The notes below the pieces were generated by a model that saw only the letters and a list, made by a program, of their open reading frames with translations, did not search any database and was not told the DNA's origin. Shown one piece after another: positions 38,092 to 47,842 of a stretch of 64,000 nt of DNA. Every line of letters begins with the position of its first letter. The stretch's first letter is position 1. The stretch covers positions 1-64,000 of the forward strand of contig JAGXGS010000032.1 in the NCBI GenBank assembly GCA_024636585.1, written 5' to 3'. This DNA comes from Thiogranum sp. (GTDB lineage: Bacteria; Pseudomonadota; Gammaproteobacteria; DSM-19610). Position numbers and translations under genes: made by a program.

Positions 38092-38997
38092 TCAGGTGCC
38101 GCGATCGATGATGTATTCAGCCAGCTGGCGCAGTGGATCGGCGCGCCGGTCCAGGACTTCCAGGCTTGCCAGTGCGCTCTGTTGCAGTTCCCGCGCACGC
38201 TCGCGTGCTCCATGAAGCCCCAGTAATGCAGGATAGGTAGGTTTATTCAGGGCCAGGTCGGCGCCGGCCTGTTTGCCGAGTTCGCTGGTTTCGCCAACCA
38301 CATCGAGAATATCGTCCTGCACCTGGAACGCCAGACCGATGTATTTCCCATAGTGATCCAGTGCCTTGCGTTCGGCGTCCGAGTATTCGGTGCTGCACAG
38401 CACGCCCAGCAGGACGGAGGTGCGGATCAGCGCGCCGGTCTTGTGAATGTGCATGTTTTCCAGTTCCGGCAAGGTCAGTTCGCGGCCGACCGCAGCGAGG
38501 TCCACCGACTGGCCGCCAACCATGCCCCGCGAGCCTGAGGCACCGGCAAGCAATTCGACCATCTCAAGGCGCCGTTCGGCGAGCAATGCACCCATGTCGG
38601 CATGCGCGAGGATGTGGAAGGCCAGAGTTTGCAGCGCATCGCCGGCGAGAATCGCCTGCGCTTCACCGAACGCCGCGTGGCAACTGGGTTTGCCGCGCCG
38701 TAGCGCATCGTCATCCATGGCCGGCAGATCGTCATGTACGAGCGAGTAGGCATGGATGCACTCGACGGCACAGGCCGCGGCATCCAGTGCTGTTTCGTCA
38801 GCTCCCAGTGCCTGGCCGGCGCCATAAACCAGTAGTGGTCGTACCCGCTTGCCGCCATTCAGGGTGGCATAGCGCATCGCCTCATGCAGCAGGGCAGGGT
38901 AGGTATGTGTGGTGGGCAGCGCAGCGTCCAGCGCAGCTTCGATGCGTTGCTGACAGGTCGTTACGAAACGGGTGAAGTCCGGGTTTTTACTCGTCAC
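38092..38997 (-). CDS. ispA: Farnesyl diphosphate synthase (polyprenyl synthetase family)
   Basis: Builds farnesyl diphosphate from IPP and DMAPP. The 301-aa protein has the first Asp-rich motif DDLPAMDDD, the GKRVRPLLVYGAG substrate region and the second Asp motif QVQDDILD. The xseB-ispA-dxs order is common in proteobacteria; its start overlaps the xseB end by 11 bases. Confidence 0.96.
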   Translation of the reverse strand: MTSKNPDFTRFVTTCQQRIEAALDAALPTTHTYPALLHEAMRYATLNGGKRVRPLLVYGAGQALGADETALDAAACAVECIHAYSLVHDDLPAMDDDALRRGKPSCHAAFGEAQAILAGDALQTLAFHILAHADMGALLAERRLEMVELLAGASGSRGMVGGQSVDLAAVGRELTLPELENMHIHKTGALIRTSVLLGVLCSTEYSDAERKALDHYGKYIGLAFQVQDDILDVVGETSELGKQAGADLALNKPTYPALLGLHGARERARELQQSALASLEVLDRRADPLRQLAEYIIDRGT

Positions 38998-39226
38998 TGT
39001 CGAGCGGCTCGAGCGTTTCCTGACCGTTTTTTTCCAGCAACAGCTGTACTTTTTGCTCGGCGGCCTGTAGCGCCTGCTGGCAGGAGCGGGTCAATTGCAC
39101 GCCGCGCTCGAATTGTTGCAGCGAGTCGTCAAGGCTCATGTTGCCCTGCTCCATTTTCTCTACCAGCGCTTCCAGTTCTGCAAGCGCGGTTTCGAAATCC
39201 GGTGTTTTTTGCTGTCGTTTGGCCAA
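38987..39226 (-). CDS. xseB: Exodeoxyribonuclease VII small subunit
   Basis: A 79-aa helical subunit of ExoVII, which degrades single-stranded DNA; the large subunit XseA is not in the window. The sequence shows the family pattern FETALAELEALVEKMEQGNMSLDDSL followed by FERGVQLTRSCQQALQAAEQKV. It is first in the minus-strand run leading to folE2, with a possible promoter just upstream. Confidence 0.95.
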   Translation of the reverse strand: MAKRQQKTPDFETALAELEALVEKMEQGNMSLDDSLQQFERGVQLTRSCQQALQAAEQKVQLLLEKNGQETLEPLDSDE

Positions 39227-39261
39227 GGTCGCACCGAGTGCCCGATTGAATAAAGGCCGCT

Positions 39262-39290
39262 ACGTTACCGTCGGTTCCTGAGCGGGTCAA
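39262..39290 (-). promoter_or_regulatory. Possible promoter of xseB-ispA-dxs-queD-folE2
   Basis: On the minus strand TTGACC (39290-39285) and TAACGT (39267-39262) are 17 bases apart. The -35 is good (5 of 6), the -10 poor (3 of 6). The predicted start lies about 30 bases before xseB. Confidence 0.35.
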
Positions 39291-39325
39291 TGACACCCGA
39301 TCGTCTGCGGGGCACTCGCGCCGGT

Positions 39326-39790
39326 TTATTTCCGTCGCCGGCGCCCCACGGTACCCATGCCGATGATGCCAATGCCGACAAGCCATGCCAGCGTTTTCAG
39401 GGTTACGGACGCCGTATCCTCAGCCGGCCTGTTAAGGTCTGCTGTGCCAGGATCCTGATCGATATCCAGCGTTGCATTAACCGGTTGGAAGCTCGCCACG
39501 ACCAGGCTTTTGAACTCGCTTTGCCAGAAGCCTGGCAGCGCCGGATTGCCGACATCATCTGCCGCCGACGCCGGGATGTTGTGGTTTGTGCTGGCAACCG
39601 GCGGGTCCGCTACGGCTGCATTCTGTAACTGTAGGGCCTGCGCAACGCCGCCCGTAAACAGAAATAATATGAGTCCGCCCAACCATCCTTGCACGCTTTT
39701 ACGGCGCGATGCCGGAATCGGCGTCGAAGCACGGAACCCGGTCGGATTTCTGGTTGCAACGCCTTCATGGAAAAAAGAAATACTCATCAT
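39326..39790 (-). CDS. Small exported protein with C-terminal membrane anchor and Arg cluster
   Basis: A 154-aa protein of no family I recognise. A hydrophobic stretch (36-49) ending VAQA looks like a signal peptide preceded by a long, basic N-region. The exported middle (about 53-128) is Ala/Pro/Asp-rich with no cysteine. The end is a single span (about 132-147) followed by RRRRK. That layout resembles C-terminal sorting tails of the PEP-CTERM kind, but no Pro-Glu-Pro is present. AGGTGG five bases before the ATG and a perfect TATAAT further up support real expression; GTG codons at 39799 and 39796 are alternative starts. Confidence 0.68.
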   Translation of the reverse strand: MMSISFFHEGVATRNPTGFRASTPIPASRRKSVQGWLGGLILFLFTGGVAQALQLQNAAVADPPVASTNHNIPASAADDVGNPALPGFWQSEFKSLVVASFQPVNATLDIDQDPGTADLNRPAEDTASVTLKTLAWLVGIGIIGMGTVGRRRRK

Positions 39791-39807
39791 ACTCACCACC
39801 TGTATTG

Positions 39808-39813
39808 ATTATA
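39808..39813 (-). promoter_or_regulatory. Perfect -10 box of the small exported-protein gene
   Basis: TATAAT on the minus strand, 18 bases before the ATG, gives a very short leader. The -35 region is weak (CCGACA with a 19-base spacer), and a palindrome lies immediately upstream of it. Confidence 0.5.
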
Positions 39814-39837
39814 GACCCGGATATTTCGCAGGTGTCG

Positions 39838-39851
39838 GAGTATGGATACTC
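39838..39851. repeat. Palindrome GAGTAT-GG-ATACTC, candidate activator site
   Basis: A perfect 6-bp inverted repeat with a 2-base centre, positioned just upstream of the weak -35 region of the small exported-protein gene. A dimeric activator binding here would explain the good -10 paired with a poor -35; this is inference. Confidence 0.35.
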
Positions 39852-39940
39852 ACGTTCAGTTTTTTTTCGGATGCTGTTGTTTCCTGGCAACGCGGTGGCG
39901 TACTCTGCTAAAAGGGGGATAGCCGAAGGAGTGAATCAAC

Positions 39941-39976
39941 ATGGTTTCTTCGGCGAATGGCGGTGGCTCGCGTTGA
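39941..39976 (+). CDS. Possible 11-codon micro-ORF upstream of the rubrerythrin promoter
   Basis: ATG at 39941 follows a near-perfect GAAGGAG with a 9-base gap and encodes MVSSANGGGSR before TGA at 39974-39976. The Shine-Dalgarno site and part of the frame lie in the arms of a GCCGAAG/CTTCGGC hairpin (39922-39928 with 39948-39954). The stop overlaps the -35 box of the next promoter, so it would need its own upstream transcript. It may be chance. Confidence 0.2.
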   Translation: MVSSANGGGSR

Positions 39977-40001
39977 CATGCTGGATCTACTCAGCTAAAT
40001 T
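39973..40001 (+). promoter_or_regulatory. Sigma70-type promoter of the rubrerythrin cluster
   Basis: A perfect TTGACA (39973-39978) and TAAATT (39996-40001, 4 of 6) are separated by exactly 17 bases. Transcription would start near 40008, giving a leader of about 66 bases that contains the palindrome at 40013-40029. Confidence 0.65.
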
Positions 40002-40012
40002 TACCACCCTCG

Positions 40013-40029
40013 TTTAGACTAAGTCTAAA
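40013..40029. promoter_or_regulatory. 17-bp palindrome, candidate operator of the rubrerythrin cluster
   Basis: TTTAGACT-A-AGTCTAAA is a perfect inverted repeat centred at 40021, about +13 from the predicted start. A dimeric repressor bound here would block early transcription. The GACT/AGTC core recalls Rrf2/IscR-type sites, but the flanks differ, so the regulator is unknown. Confidence 0.6.
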
Positions 40030-40073
40030 ACGCTGGTGACAGTATTTTCCCTATCGCTCGGAGGTTACGACTA

Positions 40074-40493
40074 ATGGATCTCAAAGGAAGTAAGACAGAA
40101 GAAAACCTGAAGGCCGCGTTCGCCGGTGAATCACAGGCCAATCGCCGCTATCTCTATTTCGCCGCCAAGGCGGATGTGGAAGGCTATAATGATGTGGCTT
40201 CCGTATTCCGCTCTACCGCTGAAGGCGAAACCGGTCACGCCCACGGACATCTTGAATATCTCGAAATCGTTGGCGACCCGGCTACCGGTCTGCCGATAGG
40301 CGGCACCTCGAACAACCTCAAGGCGGCCATTGCCGGTGAAACCCACGAATACACCGATATGTATCCGGGTATGGCGAAATCGGCTCGCGACGAAGGCTTC
40401 GATGAAATCGCCGACTGGTTTGAAACACTGGCCAAGGCAGAGCGCTCCCACGCCAATCGCTTCCAGAAAGCGCTGGATGGTCTGGACGACTGA
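40074..40493 (+). CDS. Rubrerythrin-family diiron protein without rubredoxin domain
   Basis: A 139-aa cytoplasmic ferritin-like four-helix protein. The paired Glu and ExxH metal ligands are visible in [49 protein letters not shown] and [11 protein letters not shown]. Rubrerythrins reduce hydrogen peroxide; the usual C-terminal rubredoxin (two CxxC) is absent, so an external electron donor is needed. The Fe-S protein encoded next is a natural candidate, by context only. GGAGG lies upstream of the ATG. Confidence 0.94.
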   Translation: MDLKGSKTEENLKAAFAGESQANRRYLYFAAKADVEGYNDVASVFRSTAEGETGHAHGHLEYLEIVGDPATGLPIGGTSNNLKAAIAGETHEYTDMYPGMAKSARDEGFDEIADWFETLAKAERSHANRFQKALDGLDD

Positions 40494-40585
40494 TCCGGGA
40501 GTGGCAATCAGGTTCCGTCGCGCGCGCGTGCTGAATGCACGCGCCCCTGACGGCTGGCGCCGGGAAACACCCCCAGGAGTAACTA

Positions 40586-41920
40586 ATGGCCGTCCGTGAA
40601 GGCAGTCTGGAAGCACCTACCCGCCATCCGCTCGACTGGCAGAATCCCGAATTTTATAACGAATCCTCGCTGCTGCAGGAGCTGGAGCGGGTATTCGACA
40701 TCTGCCATGGTTGTCGTCGCTGTTTCAGTCTGTGTAATGCTTTTCCTACCTTGTTCGATGCGATCGACGAATCCGAGACGATGGAGCTCGACAGCGTCGA
40801 CAAGCGCGTGTTCCAGGAAGTCGTCGACCACTGTTACCTGTGTGACATGTGCTACATGACCAAGTGTCCTTACGTTCCGCCGCATGAATGGAACGTGGAT
40901 TTTCCGCATCTGATGCTGCGTGCAAAAGCGGTCAGGCATAAGGCTGGCAACACGCGCCTGCGTGACAAGGTCCTGACTTCCACCGACATGGTCGGTACCT
41001 TGGCCGGCATCCCCGTCGTCTCTTCGGTGGTGAATGCCGTGAATCACAACAGCGTGGGCCGCAAAGTCCTTGAGGAAGTCCTCGAGGTTCATCCGGATGC
41101 GCATTTACCGCAGTACCACAGCAAGACTCTGCGCCGCCGCCTCGATGTATCGCGCAATCGTGACGTGAGCGGCGGAACTGTGGCCGGCGCGACGCGCGGC
41201 ATGGTGGCCCTGTTCGGAACCTGTTACGGAAACTACAACGAGCCTGAGCTCGGTGAAGATCTGGTGGCTATCTTCGAGCACAACGACATACCGGTGCGCA
41301 TGTTGGAGACCGAACGCTGTTGCGGCATGCCCAAACTCGAACTGGGAGATCTGGATGCCGTGGCCCGCGCGAAGGATGCCAATATCCCGCATATGGTGGA
41401 ATTGATCGACCAGGGCTGGGATGTAGTAGCGCCGGTGCCATCCTGTGTACTTATGTTCAAGCAGGAACTGCCTTTGATGTTTCCCGATGATGCGGATGTC
41501 GCGAAGGTACGTGACAACATCTACGATCCGTTCGAGTACCTCATGCTGCGTCACAAGCACGGGTTGCTGAATACCAGCTTCAAGCACAGTCTGGGCACGA
41601 TCTCCTATCATGTTGCCTGTCACCTGCGAGTGCAGAACCTGGGTCTGAAAACCCGCGAGGTTTTACAGCTTGTGCCGGATACCGAGGTCGAGGCCATCGA
41701 GCGTTGCTCCGGTCACAACGGCACCTATGCAGTGAAAAAGGAATTTCACGAGATCTCGATGAAAATCGGTAAACCGGTGGTGAATCGGGTGGAAAAAGCT
41801 GCCGCTGATCATTATTGCAGCGATTGCCCGATGGCTGGCCACCAGATCGAGAATGGGCTGGGTCGAGACCGGGCACCGGAACATCCCCTGAAACTGCTGC
41901 GTGCAGCCTACGGAATCTGA
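40586..41920 (+). CDS. GlpC/HdrD-like iron-sulfur protein with two [4Fe-4S] sites and CCG domains
   Basis: A 444-aa cytoplasmic protein. Two ferredoxin-type cluster sites lie at Cys40/43/46/50 (CHGCRRCFSLC) and Cys83/86/89/94 (CYLCDMCYMTKC). Two cysteine-rich CCG-type domains follow, with ERCCGMPK, YHVACHLR and ERCSGHNG. The arrangement matches GlpC, the electron-transfer subunit of anaerobic glycerol-3-phosphate dehydrogenase, and HdrD-like proteins, but no dehydrogenase gene is here. Between rubrerythrin and DUF3501 genes it more likely passes electrons within this small cluster. GGAG precedes the ATG. Confidence 0.88.
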   Translation: MAVREGSLEAPTRHPLDWQNPEFYNESSLLQELERVFDICHGCRRCFSLCNAFPTLFDAIDESETMELDSVDKRVFQEVVDHCYLCDMCYMTKCPYVPPHEWNVDFPHLMLRAKAVRHKAGNTRLRDKVLTSTDMVGTLAGIPVVSSVVNAVNHNSVGRKVLEEVLEVHPDAHLPQYHSKTLRRRLDVSRNRDVSGGTVAGATRGMVALFGTCYGNYNEPELGEDLVAIFEHNDIPVRMLETERCCGMPKLELGDLDAVARAKDANIPHMVELIDQGWDVVAPVPSCVLMFKQELPLMFPDDADVAKVRDNIYDPFEYLMLRHKHGLLNTSFKHSLGTISYHVACHLRVQNLGLKTREVLQLVPDTEVEAIERCSGHNGTYAVKKEFHEISMKIGKPVVNRVEKAAADHYCSDCPMAGHQIENGLGRDRAPEHPLKLLRAAYGI

Positions 41921-41933
41921 GGTTCAAACGAAC

Positions 41934-42518
41934 ATGGAAAAACTGACACGCGATGATCTTTACTCTCTTGAGCAGTATGCCGAGGTGCGGCCGGAGTTTC
42001 GCACCCGGGTCATGGAGCACAAGAAGAACAGGCGAGTGCCCCTGGGTCCTGCGGCAGCATTGTATTTCGAAGATCGACTGACCATGCAGTACCAGATCCA
42101 GGAAATGCTGAGAGCGGAACGCATCTTCGAGGCCGAGGGCATCCAGGAGGAGCTGGATACCTATAATTCGCTGATTCCGGATGGCTGTAATCTGAAGGCA
42201 ACGTTCATGATCGAGGTGCCCGATGAAAATGAACGGCGGGCCAGGCTCGCCACTCTGCAAGGCATAGAAGATGAGGTGTGGATGAGGGTCGAAGGTTTTG
42301 ACCCGGTATTCGCAGTGGCCGATGAGGATCTGGAGCGCAGCAATGAAGAAAAAACCTCATCAGTGCATTTCATGCGCTTTGAACTGACGCCGGAAATGGT
42401 TGAAGCAGCAAAACAGGGTGCAATGCTCGGTGCCGGTATCAGTCACAAGGACTATACGCAGCAACTGGAGCCGTTGCCGGCAACGATTCGGGACGCGCTG
42501 CTCGCCGACTTCGACTAG
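41934..42518 (+). CDS. DUF3501-family protein
   Basis: A 194-aa cytoplasmic protein of unknown function. It opens KLTRDDLYSLEQYAEVRPEFR and has a long helical segment (YFEDRLTMQYQIQEMLRAERIFE), typical of the family as I know it. No cysteine cluster is present. The ATG at 41934 has GAGG eleven bases upstream; a GTG at 41901 inside the previous gene is in frame but unlikely. DUF3501 genes are commonly found beside a rubrerythrin and an HdrD-like Fe-S gene, as here, which suggests a shared redox task. Confidence 0.85.
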   Translation: MEKLTRDDLYSLEQYAEVRPEFRTRVMEHKKNRRVPLGPAAALYFEDRLTMQYQIQEMLRAERIFEAEGIQEELDTYNSLIPDGCNLKATFMIEVPDENERRARLATLQGIEDEVWMRVEGFDPVFAVADEDLERSNEEKTSSVHFMRFELTPEMVEAAKQGAMLGAGISHKDYTQQLEPLPATIRDALLADFD

Positions 42519-42597
42519 GCCTTCTGGAGCTGGCGTGGATTTGATTCGTTGCGCCAAACCGCTAAACTGCGCCGACCTGACGAGAAGGTGCAGTAAA

Positions 42598-43119
42598 TTG
42601 AATGTATTCAGGGTTTTTCTGGTCGTACTGGCTGGCGCTGCGGCCGGGCCGGTGATGGGCGCTTATGGTGACGATGTCTACGGCGAATCCGCCTTGCCGG
42701 CGTTCGAGGAACCGGAGCCGACGCCGGTACAGCCTGTGGCTCTGCCATCCTGGCCTTCGGTCGATGCTTTGCTGCCGATCGATGTCGAGCATGGCGATAA
42801 CAGCGTTGGAGTCTGGATCGATCCCGCATCCATCAGCGTGGGTGGTGATCATATTGTTCGTTACACGGTGGTCATTCGTGCCGGGACAGGTGTCGAGAAC
42901 GTCGTGTATGAAGGACTGCGCTGCGATAGCAGAAAGTATCAACGCTATGCCTACGGTAGCGACGGCACTTTTCGGCCTGTGAGTTCATCAGACTGGAAAT
43001 TCATCAGAAAGACTGCGCGCGACCGTTACCGTGCGATTCTGCTCGATGACTATTTCTGCCCGGTGCCGAAGCACGATGGTGCCGAAAAAATCCGCAAAAG
43101 GCTCTCGGGGCGCCGCTGA
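42598..43119 (+). CDS. CNP1-like exported protein
   Basis: A 173-aa protein. From a TTG start (42598) with AGGTG seven bases upstream it opens with a signal peptide (VFRVFLVVLAGAAAGPVMG), then a Pro/Glu-rich linker and a compact domain with DPASISVGGDHIVRYTVV, two conserved cysteines (CDSRKYQ and YFCPVP) and WKFIRKTARDRYR. The features fit the CNP1-like family, function unknown. A GTG at 42535 with GGAG upstream is a possible longer start. It is 79 bases after the DUF3501 gene, so membership in the same operon is possible but not proven. Confidence 0.75.
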   Translation: MNVFRVFLVVLAGAAAGPVMGAYGDDVYGESALPAFEEPEPTPVQPVALPSWPSVDALLPIDVEHGDNSVGVWIDPASISVGGDHIVRYTVVIRAGTGVENVVYEGLRCDSRKYQRYAYGSDGTFRPVSSSDWKFIRKTARDRYRAILLDDYFCPVPKHDGAEKIRKRLSGRR

Positions 43120-43175
43120 CGCCGACGCCCCGGTGTATTGGAATAGCGATGTTGCCGCGCTTTAGGTAGCATTAG

Positions 43176-45095
<1,920 letters not shown>

Positions 45096-45193
45096 GCGTT
45101 TCCGCTGGTAGTGCTGGCGGTCCTTGTTTCAAGTCTCTGTATCTCAAAAGAAAGGCGAGTTGCCTCAGGGTGAGGCGGGACGGGTAAGGGATT

Positions 45194-47743
45194 ATGGGCG
45201 AAATCGTCGTCAAACACTTCAAGCGCGCCAGCGCTAGCTCGGACGCCAAGGTGCTGGTTACTGAAATAGTCGTGGAAAGCTCGGATACGGGTCGTTTTCT
45301 GGATCGCCTGGAAGAGACCCGGATGATGCGCCCCTGTTTCCAGACACTCGATATGCGCGGCCGGGTTGCCGGAGAATGTCGTCCCTACGCCTTCAATGAT
45401 CGCATCCATTATCTCGATGACATTTCCTTTCAGATGTTCGAACGGGGGCTGAAGGAAAGCAACGGCATTTATACGGTCGGTACTTTCGAGGCCATTATGA
45501 GCGGCGTCCATACGTTGCAGGCTCAGGACGATGCGCGCGAGGCGGCGCAGCGCCGCCGCGAGGAAGTCGAGCAGCGGCGTCTGGAGCGCGTCAGGGCCGC
45601 GGCACTGGAGCGCGCCGATATGGCTGGCCGCGCCGATGTTCCCTCGGAGCACGATCTGGATGCGGAACTGGCCGGCAACCCACCAGTACTGCCACTCGGC
45701 TATTACCGTAAGCGGCAATATCCCCGCATGCAGTTCGCCTGTCCGGTGTCCCTGGAGAGCGGCAATATCAAGACTGCCGCCACAACACGTGATATTTCGG
45801 TTTCAGGCATTCAGGTGCGCATCAAAGGCCTGACCACTTTCAGGAAGGGACAGGAACTCCTGTTGTCTTTCACCGGCCAGTTGCCGGTGGAAACAGCTAA
45901 AAACAGCCTCGTCCGGATTCCTTATCGCATCGTTAGCAGTGAAGAGCGGGAAATCGAAACTGTTCTGAACCTGGTGCGAGTCGACGTCCGGCAGCCGCCA
46001 GGCGTTTCGACGGTTATCGAGGCGCTCATCGACAGTTGCCAACGCAAATACAAGCTCGATGTTGAAGACGAATATCAGTCGGTTTTGAGCTGGTACTATG
46101 AACGCTGTTATGCGCAGAGCGCGACATGCATTCCTTTTTTTGTGGAGGAGTCCGTTGAGTCCGGGCTGAAGGTGCGCTCGGTTGCAATCAGCGAAGGAAA
46201 TGCGCATCTGGCACGCTTTTTCTGTACTGACGAGGATAATTACAACTTCACTCCGGTTTGCCTGCCGGCACGCTTGCAACGGCTCGAGCAACAAAAATCT
46301 TTCCTGCTTGCCATGTACCGCGATCGCGGAGAACGTGATCAGTCTAATCGCATCCATTCCGCTGCTGATTTTGAATGTGCCTCACTGGCAGCGTTTGCGG
46401 ATTTTTCGCGCCACGCGCTCACCTATCCCGAGCATTGCGTCGTGAAAGTTCACGTGAGTCGGATACCGGCCGTGTCTGTGCCGGAGCAGAAGCTGGATGA
46501 GGTTTCGCAGCGATTGCAATACAAATCCGAAGAGAAGATGGTCGAGTTGCGAGGGCTGCTCAAACGACTGCATCTGGTGGGATATCTGGTTGATATTACC
46601 CAGAGCATCGGCGCGGGACCGGGCGCTCCCGGAGATAATGTGCCGGATGCTGAAATGGCGGCCTGGGTGGGGGGGGAGCGACGCCGGATCAGCGATCAGG
46701 CGGTCCTTGAAACGCTAAGCATTGACCCGGAGTTCCTGCGCCCGGAGTTGACCCGTCTGGGTTATGTCGAACGACGGCGCGAAGATCGCTATCTGGCGGA
46801 GACCAGCGTTGTAGTCAAAATCGGCTCGGAAACCAGCAGCGGCACTTCCAGGGATATATCAACACGCGGGATGCGGATTCAATGCGACAAACGTCTCGGT
46901 GCGCGCAAGGGTGCGACAGTCAAGGTCGGATTGATTTCGTTGCAACAGAAAAAAGCGGCAACCAATCTGATGGATATTGCTTACCGGGTGATTGACGCGA
47001 AAGATGAGGAGGACGGTACCCTGTTGATGCTGGAGAGGATACTGGGCAGCGCGCAGGAAGGTCTGAAAGAGTTTTTTGTCGAGTTGATTACCAAGAATCA
47101 GCATAAGCTTGGCGTGGATATCCATGATATATGGGGCGCCACGTCTTCCCGTATCTATGAGGCACTGTTGGCAATCAATACGCCGACGATTCCCCTGTTT
47201 CTTGCTCATAATGCTGATGGCGGTGCACACCTCCAGTACGTCGGTGTGCCGGAGTCGGGAAATCCTCTGATCGATTTTTTTCGCGTTACCGGGGGTTACG
47301 ATTTTTGCTGCCTGAATGAACGCCGCGTTGTCGGTGCGCTACACGATGCGGTGCAGATTCTGTCTCGCCAGAGTCGGGGTACCGGACAGCGACCGACCCC
47401 GTTCGAGATCGAACTGTATGTCTACAAGGAATACGACGCAGTTGTAAAAGAGACGTTTATCCATGCAGCAACGGAACTGGATTTTCCTGATCCGGCCGCG
47501 CGCCGGACGTTCCTTGAGAGATTGCCGGGCTATGATGACTGGCGCTGTATCAAAATTGTAGCCACTTCCATTGACCATCTCGATCAGAAAGTGCTCGACA
47601 AGATGACAGACCTGGTTCGGACCCATTCGAAACACCGGGCTCTCAAGCTCGCTGCGTTGGCGCAGTCCGTGGTCGGCTATGCGGAGCTGGTTGATATCTC
47701 GCCGGAGTGGTTGACCTTGCGTTCGCTGAATCCGGTTGGCTGA
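45194..47743 (+). CDS. Large tandem PilZ protein, probable c-di-GMP receptor with internal duplication
   Basis: An 849-aa cytoplasmic protein. Two PilZ domains each have both binding motifs: RQYPR (174-178) with DISVSG (200-205), and RREDR (528-532) with DISTRG (554-559). Each is followed by a similar region of about 200 residues; compare TCIPFFVE...VAISEGN (311-336) with TIPLFLA...VGVPESGN (665-690), and LVGYLVDIT (461-469) with VVGYAELVDIS (826-836). So a PilZ-plus-alpha/beta module appears duplicated. A charged helical, coiled-coil-like segment (112-145) precedes it. The location between parE and parC may be historical only. Function unproven. Confidence 0.85.
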   Translation: MGEIVVKHFKRASASSDAKVLVTEIVVESSDTGRFLDRLEETRMMRPCFQTLDMRGRVAGECRPYAFNDRIHYLDDISFQMFERGLKESNGIYTVGTFEAIMSGVHTLQAQDDAREAAQRRREEVEQRRLERVRAAALERADMAGRADVPSEHDLDAELAGNPPVLPLGYYRKRQYPRMQFACPVSLESGNIKTAATTRDISVSGIQVRIKGLTTFRKGQELLLSFTGQLPVETAKNSLVRIPYRIVSSEEREIETVLNLVRVDVRQPPGVSTVIEALIDSCQRKYKLDVEDEYQSVLSWYYERCYAQSATCIPFFVEESVESGLKVRSVAISEGNAHLARFFCTDEDNYNFTPVCLPARLQRLEQQKSFLLAMYRDRGERDQSNRIHSAADFECASLAAFADFSRHALTYPEHCVVKVHVSRIPAVSVPEQKLDEVSQRLQYKSEEKMVELRGLLKRLHLVGYLVDITQSIGAGPGAPGDNVPDAEMAAWVGGERRRISDQAVLETLSIDPEFLRPELTRLGYVERRREDRYLAETSVVVKIGSETSSGTSRDISTRGMRIQCDKRLGARKGATVKVGLISLQQKKAATNLMDIAYRVIDAKDEEDGTLLMLERILGSAQEGLKEFFVELITKNQHKLGVDIHDIWGATSSRIYEALLAINTPTIPLFLAHNADGGAHLQYVGVPESGNPLIDFFRVTGGYDFCCLNERRVVGALHDAVQILSRQSRGTGQRPTPFEIELYVYKEYDAVVKETFIHAATELDFPDPAARRTFLERLPGYDDWRCIKIVATSIDHLDQKVLDKMTDLVRTHSKHRALKLAALAQSVVGYAELVDISPEWLTLRSLNPVG

Positions 47744-47842
47744 GTTTCAGTGCACTTTTGAGCTGATGCTGCTCCGATAAGCTTCACTCCCGACCCTCCT
47801 CATCGGTACAATGCCCCATCAAAAGATGGACCCGGAATAGGC

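Noticed and set aside
39880-39970. Structured GC-rich stretch considered as a riboswitch (c-di-GMP-I or Mn-type)
   Set aside because: Neither strand carries the conserved core elements in order; only a simple GCCGAAG/CTTCGGC hairpin is certain.
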